A DNA stretch of 64,000 bases from Ceratorhiza oryzae-sativae (taxonomy: Eukaryota; Basidiomycota; Agaricomycetes; Cantharellales; Ceratobasidiaceae), in the NCBI GenBank assembly GCA_030998015.1, contig JARWMV010000232.1, positions 992,001 through 1,056,000 on the forward strand, in the 5' to 3' direction. Under the pieces are notes generated by a model that saw only the letters and a program-made list of their open reading frames with translations, did no database searches and was not told the DNA's origin. Each line of letters starts with the position of its first letter. Within the stretch, counting starts at the first letter, position 1. A program made the translations under genes and the position numbers. This document shows positions 54,869 to 64,000 of this stretch, piece by piece.

Positions 54869-55308
54869 ATGTTGGCTGGATTAGCTTGGAGAAATGTGAC
54901 CCGAGGAAGTCATTTGCGTAGACAATTTTTCTCTTCTTCTACGCGCTGTTCCGTTGCTCCTTCCAGGATTTTGACCGACGGAGAGCAAATTGTCTTTGAC
55001 AAGCTCAATGCGAAGTTTCAACCGTCCAGCCTCGAAGTTGAAGATGTGTCTGGTATGTCCAATCTAACTTCCAAATACAACCTGTGTTTATTTCATCAAG
55101 GGGGGTGTGGTACCTTTTACACCGTCTCCATAACTTCGAAAGATTTCCGAGGCCTGCCTATGATCAAACAACACAAACTTGTCACGGAGGAGCTCAAAAA
55201 AGAGATATCTCAGTTTCATGGCCTCCAAGTGCGTTCGATATTTTGCGCACGCGCGATCGTTCACTAAGGCCATTAATTATGTGATAGATAATCACCAAAG
55301 TAGAATGA
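54869..55308 (+). CDS. BOL3: mitochondrial BolA-like protein 3
   Basis: Three exons, about 110 aa. N-terminal MLAGLAWRNVTRGSHLRRQF is an amphipathic mitochondrial presequence. BolA domain: LTDGEQIVFDKLNAKFQPSS, EVEDVSGGCGTFYTVSITSK (GGCG with invariant Cys), DFRGLPMIKQHKLVTEELKK (conserved His used as Fe-S ligand), EISQFHGLQ, ending IITKVE. Introns 55052-55099 and about 55229-55287. Human BOLA3/yeast Bol3 help deliver 4Fe-4S clusters to client proteins. The stop is only 19 bp from the opposing EFM6 stop. Intact. Confidence 0.92.
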
Positions 55309-55327
55309 ATCTCATATTTTGATGGGC

Positions 55328-56427
55328 TATGGCTTTCGTCTTAGCCTTAGCAGTGTAATTGCCTCGCGCGAGTATATATTCCTATCCGGATCGTCTTCAA
55401 CCTAAGGTCGTGTCAAACGATAGGGACAATTGACATTAACATATTGTTTACCTCTGCCCAAGTGAAGTGTTTCTTAAGCAATCCAAAAAATCGCTTGTCC
55501 GCCTGCTCCTGAGAAGTGAGCATTCTAGACCCTTTCCGTGGATAGTTTACAGACCTTGCGCCTTTTCTTATAGCAAAAAAGTATCTCAGGTTCCCCGTAC
55601 TTATCATTGAGGTCCTTAAGTGTTGCAACCAGCAATGGGAATGCGGGTTCGGCATAGACGCAATCTGCTGCAAGGATGAGCGACACTTCGTCCGGGAGAT
55701 TAGACGGAAGCTCCTCTCCCCTAGGACCCTCTCAGCCAACTATTTCATGCATCAAGTCAGGTCCCACCAGTTCAATATAGAGGCTCGTACTCGATCTTGA
55801 AGCTTGTTGAGTTGAACGTTTGCCTCCATAATCTTCATCAACTGCCTGATTAGAGGTAAATATACACAGCTAGCCACTGTAATTTAAACCATACTCCTGA
55901 TCGGTTATAACGACTTCTTGCGCTCCCAAGTATCCGGCCACAAGTCCTACTAAGCCGGTTCCTAATGTGAAAACTATTCGACTATGATCTGCGATCTATA
56001 CCGCACTGATGCGTACCAGATCCCAACTCTATGATTTTCTGGTCTGCCAGCGATCTCCTTCTCGCAATATATTTCGATAAGGCCTCTCGTTAAACTGGTG
56101 TAAGCTCATGTAGCATCGATCCAGCATAAGAACTCACCTCTCCTGCTGGCCAAGCCACGCCACCACAACCTATATCACAACAATCAGAAACCAATCACCA
56201 TAGTCGCTTAATGATATTGACTCACCGGGTCCGGCATCCACCAGGAGCTTCAGTTGGTGTTCGAGCGGAGGAAGGCTCAGTTCAATTACTTGATTAATGA
56301 CGCTGGGGATTTGTGGAGGTAGTACTTCGTCGTTCATATCATCCCGAAGATGCCGTAGAGGATCCAAAGCGTCCAGCTTCTCGTCCAAGGCTATCTCATT
56401 CATCTGACCTTTTGGGATTGCTGCCAT
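55328..56427 (-). CDS. EFM6: protein-lysine methyltransferase, METTL21/EFM6 type
   Basis: Class I SAM-dependent methyltransferase. Start MAAIPKGQMNEIALDEKLDA; LPPLEHQLKLLVDAGPGCGG, then AWPAGE, VELGTGLVGLVAGYLGAQEV (glycine-rich SAM motif I), VVITDQE, LILAADCVYAEPAFPLLVAT (D-C-V-Y motif), ILFCYKKRRK and ADKRFFGLLKKHFTWAEVED, the last block characteristic of Efm6-like enzymes that methylate eEF1A. The C-terminus is NIYSREAITLLRLRRKP. Several exons in the middle (55740-56160) are small and their borders are uncertain; I list only the recognised blocks. The substrate is inferred from yeast. Confidence 0.75.
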
Positions 56428-56790
56428 GCTGGGACTCTGTTAAAGGGCAAATATTTGTATCGGGATGTTTGCCCAGACCATATTAGGAAATCGATTATGA
56501 TTGACTGTTTGTGCATGCCTGAGAGGGCGAACGCATATATATCGTTGTTATAAATATGACCTACCACACATGGCGACGTTCCAATCTAAAAGGAAGAATG
56601 GGCCTCGAAAATCAGGAAAGTCATGGATCAGAACTACATATTTTACTCCGCCGATGGTAGGAACTAAACAAGCGCAATCCAATAACTCAAAGGCATCAGG
56701 AAAGGATTAGGCGCAGGTACATGGAAAATTTTGTATGAGAAAGTTCGATAGAAAGCTATCAGAGTTTCTTTTTTAGCTTAGAGTCAGAGC
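56428..56790. other. intergenic region EFM6 promoter / PhoD 3' flank
   Basis: About 360 bp. No supported gene; contains AT-rich 3' UTR DNA of the phosphatase. Confidence 0.3.
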
Positions 56791-59754
56791 TCAGTTAGGA
56801 GCAGCCTGATTGCTCTTTAGGACGCCAGCAGCGACTGTTCCACCGGCCACGGGGCGAGTCAGGCGATTCGATCCTATTGAAAAAAAAAACCCCCAATGCA
56901 TGAGTTTGCGTGCTTTTCCCTGACGTCCGAGAATAACACACCTGCTGTGACATGGAACTCGGCGCTCACGAATCCATCTGTGTTGGTCGAATTCAAGTTC
57001 TTCATAGCATAGTACCTGTGGGAGTTGTTCAGCTGCATACCGGTCTTGAGAATCATAGTCAAGCTCACTTGGCGGTGAGGTTCTTTGGGCCAATGCTCAA
57101 TGTAAAGAAACCCCGCCAGGATCCCTCGCTCCACTGCAGGTCGGGGTTAATGGCGACAAGCCGCTTGCTGACTGCATCTGCAGTTGCTGGGGATACATTG
57201 GCTCCAAGGGGTGACGGAGAGGATACGGCTGTGCCTGCAAACTCGACACCGATAGCTCCCTTCCCAGTTTGGGGGTTGTAGGTGGTTGTATCGTTCGGGT
57301 CTAATTTCACACATTGGGTTAGTAGCCATGATAGTTGAATGAGCGAATGGGTGTACGAACATGCCAGATCGCTAACCCAGTTTGCGTGGCTATCACCGCT
57401 TAGAATGATTCTATTTGGAGATGTTAGTTGCGTGGTCCGGCGCTCCTAGATATGCACTTGCGTGTTGTCTATCTTCTGTTTATACAGCAGGTCGAGGATC
57501 CTCTTGCGGTTAGCGGTGTACCCATCCCAAGAGTCCAAGTTGAACATGCCGAGCTCATTAAGCTGGGTGAACACGATTTGCTGCCTATAATCCACGCTTT
57601 CAATACATCCCATCAGAATCAAGAGTAGATTGGACTAACCCAATAACACGCCAGACAGCACCGCGGCGCTGTGAGCTCAAGAGTTGCTCGTTCAACCCTG
57701 AATAACAATATCTCAGTATACTGAGAGAAACGGAAATGTTTGGCGCTTACAGTTCTCTTGTTTCAGGCCCATAATCGAGCGATTCTGACCTTTGTGAACC
57801 TCGTCAACGTAGCCCGTGTTGTAGTATACGTCGGTAAGGTCGCGGTCATAATGGCCTATGGGAATGTGCTATATGAGCTGTATCGCGCATAAGAGGTGTC
57901 CTTACGGGTATCAAGCATGGTCAAGTCCTGTTTAGTTTGATAGAAATTATCAGTTGTATGCGTGTGTAACTGAAATTATTTGACGCACGAGCAGCTTGCC
58001 GACCTGGAAGTTGCGCCAGATACGAAGTTTATCGTCTAGCGCCACTTGGCGAATAGGGATCCACTCGTGATAGGCTCGAATAGCAGAAAGCTTGCGGTCG
58101 GAGAAACAACTGCATTCTCAGTCATTAAGGTCCGTTCCGAGCCATAAACCGATTGAGATAATTCGATACTCACGTTCCAGAGGGTGAAAATTTGCATCCA
58201 GCGACGGTGTCGTTGGAATCAGCACTTCCCGCCTGGTCCTTAGTTAGCACAGCGCATTCGCGTATGGTACGATGTCCCAGCCTCACCTTCCAGGTATTGT
58301 CTGCAATTTCGTGATCATCCCAAACGAGGATCCAGGGGAAATTCTGATGGCTGTAAAGAAGTGATTCATCCGTCCTGTAGAGTGCAAGGCGGGTCCGGTA
58401 GTCGTAAGAGTTGCTAGCTCGCGGTCCGAAACGCTTCGGTTGAGGGGTGCTCTGTCAAAAAGGGCGTGAGAATCCGATGTTGAGACTCTAATTCGTTTTG
58501 AAACCCACCCGTCTCCGTCTGTGGGCGCATTTACGGAGATGCATCAGCATCAGTCCCTTCAACCCGCATATATTTAACTCACAATGACCTTCGGCATACT
58601 ATAGTGCGGTGAATTTCATGACGAATTGACCATTTAAGGATGACTAACCTCATAAATATAGTCCCCAAGGTGAATCATAACGTCCGCGGCCGTCTGCTTG
58701 GCAGCATAGCCGTATGCGTTGAAATAACCAAAGGGAAAGTTGGAGCAAGAGAATACAGCTAGCGTGAGTGGCTTTCCATTGTTGACTGTTAAATACGCAT
58801 TAGTAGAACTCGAGACTGGGGTAAAACCTCTAGCTACCTTTGGTAGCTGGTGTGTTAGCATCGGCGAGGGTTCGCGTGCGACCCGTAGGGGACACTGAAG
58901 ACGGGTTCGTACAATCGTTGAAGGTATACCTAAAGAAGTTAACAGATTCTAAATCAATGAACAAAGGCCAAGAGTGATGGAAAAAACATACCAATACCAA
59001 GTATCAGCTTTAAGGCCTTTCGCCTCGACCTTGACTAGAATCAGCGGTTAGGATGGCACGATCATTCAGCGGTTCATCATGTTCACCAGTAAAGTCAACG
59101 TCCCAGCTAGTAAAGGCAGATCCTTTTGCGACCACTTTCCCTTTTAGTTGTTGGCTGTGAGAACATGTCAGGATTCGAGTAACGTCACGAATATTGGCTA
59201 TTTACTTGTCGTAAACCTGGTACCGCACGCAAACGGGGACGGACTGGTCTGGTCCAGACCCTTGAGGATACGCCCGAGTCCACAACAGGACGGAGGTATC
59301 AAGAGGGTCTCCCTAACACATGGTCAGAGGAATATTTGGAGCCTGGGATGGCTTACTTACGCTTGCGACACTGTGGGTGAAAGTAATACCGCCGCTCCAA
59401 ACTGAAGGCGCCTACCAAAGTTAGGACGTCCCGCTATGCGGAAGACAGAGACGCTTACATCGCTGAAGTCAGCGCCGTAAAATGTGGGGTAGGATTCATC
59501 GATGTAAGGTGTAGATTGTGTAGTCTGACGGGCAGATAGTTGGTGCCGTTTGTGCAATGATCTTGTGTCAATGTCTAACTATCAGCCAAGAATGTTGGTA
59601 AGAGTGTAACATCTATACTGGACCAAATACTAACCTGCGGGTGTCCAGCAAATGGGCTGCGGTATGCAAGATTTGCATTCAGGAATGGGTGGGCGTTCAC
59701 GAACAGGCTGAAGCCAGCGAGAGCGCAGGCAGACAACTTGATCCGGAGAGACAT
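56791..59754 (-). CDS. phoD: secreted alkaline phosphatase/phosphodiesterase, PhoD family
   Basis: Many small exons (about 15) across 3 kb. Signal peptide MSLRIKLSACALAGFSLFVN. Conserved PhoD motifs in order: SVASGDPLDTSVLLWTRI, LTLAVFSCSNFPFGYFNAYG, VMIHLGDYIYE (metal-binding Asp), YDYRTRLALYRTDESL, ILVWDDHEIADNTW (metal ligands D-D-H-E), AYHEWIPIRQV, LTMLDTRHYDRDLT, RVIGQQIVFTQLNEL, IILSGDSHANWVSDLAFPND (His ligands) and GVEFAGTAVSSPSPLG. All catalytic motifs are present. Extracellular phosphate scavenging is the likely role. Individual splice borders were not all checked; frames between recognised blocks are consistent. Confidence 0.88.
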
Positions 59755-60153
59755 AGTGGGCTGGTTGGATACTGGACCTCTCCCTCGCCTTTAAAATCTC
59801 CAAAATTCCCTGCCGTCATCGGCTTTCACGGTATATGGCCCTGACGCGTTCCATTCGGAGACGCGTGCGCAAGAGATGGGCTAGACGCACGTTGTCCGAA
59901 CCGATTTCTATGATTGGTTGTGGGGCGCATCATCGGGTGCAGTGAGGTTCAGGAATATCATCGAAGCCACACTGTTCTCTGTTCGAACGGGGCAGCCTTA
60001 TGGCCAGAGCCTAGACCCTGAACGTCGCACATTTCTGGTTAATTATAGCATCATTCTCATTGGTGAGGTTAGATTGAGAGTGATCTTTTGGCAAGCGACA
60101 GGATCTGCCAGAACGTACAGGCAAGAGTGCAATTAAAATAAAAAAAACATGGG
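59755..60153. other. PhoD promoter / THO2 3' flank
   Basis: 400 bp without a recognised gene. No CACGTG Pho4-type core was noticed in it. Confidence 0.3.
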
Positions 60154-63100
60154 CTATTCTCTGTTGGGTCTGTTCCCTCCTTGTCCCCTCATGCCTTGGA
60201 TAGCAGCACCAAACATATTGCCACCACCGCGTCCTCCAGAGTTATATCCGGTTTGCGGTCGTTTAGATGGTCGGTCGCCCCCGCGGGACCCGGGATCTTC
60301 AGCCCCCCTTTTCTGTGGGACGGAGGGCCCGCCCGACCGATGATCGCCGGTCTGCGAGAGGCGGGCCATCAGAGAATTCTGGCGCGAGCCATCGGAGTCA
60401 AATGAGCGACCATGGGGTTCGAACGAACGTGGTGGTTCCCGCTGAGTTTCACTGGATTGTGGTTTCGGAGGTAGTCCGGCCGCGAAATTCGACGGCGTGC
60501 GCTTAGGACCAGTGGGTGTGTCTTCGGGAGGATTGAACGTGAATTCGCCAGAGGGGACCTGGTGGTACCAATCAGTGAAAAAATCGAGTCAAGGGATCGA
60601 ATAACCCACTTGGTCGCCAGGTGGGGCATCTTCTATGCGTGACGACCTTCTGCTAGTTCGCCCACGATCTCCCTCACGGTCCTTTTCACGGTCCCCCCTG
60701 TCACGATCCTTCTGCTCGCGATCTCGTTCCCGGTCGCGACCGCTTGGGCGATCCCTATCTTTTTCTTTTGTCAAATCACGCTCATCCCTGCGCTCTCGAT
60801 CCTTGTCAGACCGTCCTCGGTCGCGGTCGCGGTCGCGGTCTCGGTCTCGGTCTCGGTCACCCCGGTCGCGGTGTTCCTTGTCACGGGGGCGATGCTTATC
60901 CTTGTCGCGCTCCTTGTCGCGCTCTCGATAGTGCCTGTCTCGGTCGTCTCGTTTCTTTGGAGGGGCGTTATAAAGTCAAATTAAATCAACATAGGGTAAA
61001 ACAAACTTACCTCGTCATTTCCGCTCTTGTGCCGTTTTACGCTACCCTCATCATCGTCATCCCGTGCGCGAGATCCATCTCCACCACGCTTCCTGTGATC
61101 CTTGTCCTTCTCCCGGTCTCTCTCGCTACCTCGCTTGCTGCTCCGATATCCTCGGTGCCTGTCCTTATCCTTATCCCTGTCTCTATCTCTCTCCCGATCC
61201 CTGTCGTCATGACGCTCTCGCTCTTTTTCCCGCATCTTGTCCCTAGTTCGTTCACTCGCGCGGCTATCAGCGCTCCCGTTGCGTCGTGGGTTGTGGCGAT
61301 GGACTTCGACGCTCGTCGGCAGATGACACACGGCTAGGCGTACGTTCGGAGGGTCCTGTGGCCGCGGTCGCTGTGGACCTTTCAGCGGCCTTTTCGGCAG
61401 AAAACTTGCGCAGCTCTTGCGCAGCAGGTGTTGAGCTCGGTTCAATCGGACTAGGCATTGAAGCTCGGCTCGGCCTTGGTGAGTCAAGCCCATGTTTACG
61501 CGGTCCAGTCGGAGTGGGCGGACGAGAGGAACGGGCCGAGAGTTGGGCGGTTGTAGATTGAGACTTGGCTTGTTCTAGATTGCTCAGTTTGGCAAGCTCC
61601 TGTCGAGGACCGCTAGGGGTGGGACGGCGAAGCTCCGTTGGAAGATTCGATTGAGGAGGCTGAACCTGTTCTTGTGTTGGGAGTGGAGGCGTTGGAACAC
61701 CACCAGAGTCTCTCTGTACCCTACCCCTGACCACACTGGGCTTAGGTAGACTGCGAGATGATGAGTGGATAGATCACGAAACGCCTTCAAAAAACGTACC
61801 TATCCACATAAGACTTCGAGTTGGTATCTATGCTATCTGCATTTGGCCCAGATGTGGTAGCAGCAACAGGAGTGGCTGGGGAAGGGTGTGAGGGCGCCGA
61901 AGCCATCTCCACATCCCTTGGTGATGCTGGGCGGGCCTCAAGCGTGGTTCCATTCTTAGCGTTGTTCACTGAAGCCGATGGGGCTGGGGCTGGAGATGGA
62001 ACCGTGGATGGCTTCAGGGGAGTTGGGATAGCTGGCTCGGACGTAGCAGACTTAGGGGGAGGAAGTCCTGGGTGCTTGGGCGCGGAAGCAACGGGTTGCG
62101 TTCTGGTTGCAGTAGTATCTCGAATCTGGAGGTTCGAGTGAGACTAGAATGTATGATAAGGCATTGCGTACGTACCTCTGCCTCCCACTGGGATCTGCGA
62201 CTGTTCAACTGGCCGTGGTAGCTGTTAATTCCATACTTTAGTGTATAATCTTCCGATGATTCTTTCGTACTCACGATTGGGCCATATTAAACAGGTCCGG
62301 GCGTGATTCTTTCTCAAGGAGTTCTCGTACTGCGTTGATGATGGCCGGACCTGAGTTGTGCGACATATCCTTCATGGGAAATACAGGTAGGACTTCTGTC
62401 AAAACAATGATAGCATTTCTAATGTGCATCGCTTCTCCAGAGGCGAGGCAGTCAACGCAGCACTAGAGTGTGTTCAGTATTAGGCTAATTTCGCATAGAT
62501 AGGGCAAGAGCATACTTTGAACATCCTGACATGCCTGAAGAGTAGTCAGTAGTCATCAAGGTACACTGAGCAGTTGATTTCCCACCATTTTGAAACCAGT
62601 CGTTTGATGGCATCCTGTTGGTAGATATCAGTCGTTTTGATGGCCCTCGACATGGCCTGAGTTCGAGTCCATTGTCTCAAGAACGATGGGAGAAGTTTGT
62701 CCACGACCTCTCCTTTGTAGGTTTTTTCCTCTTTCGCCCAAACACCAACATCGGTGAGAACTCCGCGTAAGAAGCGACCTAGCCCCATGTCATTCTAGTG
62801 CTATGCAATCTTATATGAATGTATTACTCACCATAGTTGCGCGCCTCTCGCTCTGAGCAAGTGAAAATAATGCTCGACATGTGAGGCGCAAAAATCTGAG
62901 ACGTTCCTTAAGCAGAGTCATCCAGGTGAGCATTCGCGCACTTACACAATCATAGAACTTGAGACAGTTCGCAGTTGGAGTTCCAATCGTAGTAATAAGC
63001 TTCAGAAAATGCGAACAAAAGTCCGCGTCTAGGGGAGACAGCAATGCACGTGGGTGAATGCAGTATTGTACAACATTTGATGCAACCTCATTTTGGTTTG

Positions 63101-64000
63101 CATCTGAGAAACAGTCAATTAGCCAAATGATGTTTGTTAGAAACGATGATATACTCACAAACGGGGAACCAATAATTTCTCTCACGTCGCAGCCTTGCAG
63201 CTGTCGCAGCTTTTGCGCTCATCTGCCGCTTCATTTCCTGCGGAAGTAATTCGCATTGTTGTTGCATCCGTTTACGTCTAGCCTCAAAGAACCGCGCATC
63301 GGGTGACGACGTAGGGATGGGTTCTCGTATTCTGTTGGACAGCCGCGAGACCACGCTGGAGTAGCTTGTATCGGGTACAGAAGCTCGTACATGCTCAGCT
63401 GCCAAAACGTGACAAAAAACGGTGCGCTAAGGATATGCATTAGCTTACAACGACATTCCTAAGCAAAAAATACTTACCCGACAGTTTCAAGGACCCTTTC
63501 CGGCAACAAGCTCGCAACCTCCCTGATTATAGGAACGAGAGTGGGATGCCAAGGGGATGTAGCAACTATTTCGGGCGTAGGTTCGGCTGGCGCGTCGGCA
63601 CTTGAAGACTCGGATATCCCAGCTGGGGGAGTTTGGTCCTTCTTGGCCGATTGAAGCTTCAGCTCGTTTCGTAGCCTCCGCTCAATGGCCTCAGCTGTCT
63701 CAGATGCTTTGCTGGAGTCGCTCGGCTCTGATTTGGAGCTCTCTGTCGCTTGCTGTAGGGCGCGCTGAGAATGGATCTAATAGGCAAGTCAAAGCACACA
63801 TACCACGATAGCCTCCCTGAGTTTCGGGCGCAAAATGTGCATTGCAATTGAGTACTCAATGTCATACTTTTGGACCAGATCCGTCAAACTGGGTATCAAA
63901 GCCGCCCACTCTTCATAGGAGGTGTTTGACCATAAAAGTTCGAGGTATTGAAACAGCACGGCTTGGCACTGAAGGAATCGATTCAACTTCGAACCCACAA
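60154..64000 (-). CDS. THO2: THO complex subunit 2 (3' part, partial)
   Basis: Large scaffold of the THO/TREX mRNA-export complex; the 5' part lies beyond the right edge. Recognised blocks: VLFQYLELLWSNTSYEEWAA, LIPSLTDLVQKYDIEYSIAM, FFVTFWQLSMYELLYP, RKRMQQQCELLPQEMKRQMS, NYWFPV, HPRALLSPLDADFCSHFLKL, RFLRGVLTDVGVWAKEEKTY, AMHIRNAIIVLTEVLPVFPM and SRRSQWEAE, as in THOC2/Tho2. The C-terminal tail (from about 61.3 kb down to 60.6 kb) is dominated by Arg/Asp and Arg/Glu repeats, then HKSGNDE, and ends in an RGG-type tail SGGRGGGNMFGAAIQGMRGQ. Exon borders are only partly resolved. Confidence 0.85.

Noticed and set aside
60800..60870. Regular short repeats suggesting a CRISPR-like array
   Set aside because: These are 6-bp codon repeats encoding Arg/Asp in THO2, in a eukaryotic gene; no spacers.

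Overview
The window is nuclear DNA of a filamentous fungus, most likely an agaricomycete basidiomycete. The evidence is dense intron-rich genes (introns mostly 48-60 bp), basidiomycete-type families (DUF6593, a long-tailed tetraspanin, Con-6), and genes packed head-to-head or tail-to-tail with 20-200 bp between them. Several proteins resemble Rhizoctonia/Ceratobasidiaceae homologues, but that placement is from memory and is an inference.

Layout. 0-3 kb: 5' part of a secreted M28 aminopeptidase, ribosomal protein L22 and mitochondrial uL11m, all on the minus strand. 2.5-5.4 kb: a gene-poor, GC-rich stretch. 5.4-13.7 kb: a DUF6593 protein, an AhpD-like protein, an Atf1-type bZIP factor and an MFS transporter. 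14.1 kb: an intron-containing tRNA-Ser(CGA). 15.4-31 kb: AUR1, a SOD-fold mitoribosomal protein, DAD1/OST2, DUF1748, TAF12, an aldehyde dehydrogenase, hexokinase, a GPT2/SCT1 acyltransferase and an uncharacterised Pro/Ala-rich protein. 31.17-37.74 kb: a full-length non-LTR retrotransposon flanked by a perfect 16-bp target-site duplication. 38.4-64 kb: APM3, ATP7, tetraspanin, Con-6, TAD1/ADAT1, ARL5, a class 1A dihydroorotate dehydrogenase, PRE5, COX15, GST, MRS2, BOL3, EFM6, a PhoD phosphatase, and the 3' part of THO2 running off the right edge.

The genes are mostly housekeeping and do not form one pathway. Mitochondrial functions are common: uL11m, the SOD-fold mitoribosomal protein, ATP7, COX15, MRS2, BOL3. 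Four of these promoters carry a CACGTG E-box. A stress bZIP gene and a perfect CRE palindrome in the MRS2/BOL3 promoter are also present.

Three patterns stand out. First, at least eight introns use GC-AG instead of GT-AG borders, all matching GCRAGY, far above the usual 1-2%. Second, two genes (RPL22 and PRE5) have a first coding exon that is only the ATG. Third, about a dozen otherwise well-conserved genes, several essential, need single-base corrections, mostly at short homopolymers. The simplest reading is consensus-sequence error rather than decay. Exon boundaries were worked out by hand from family knowledge and splice signals, and no database search was possible.
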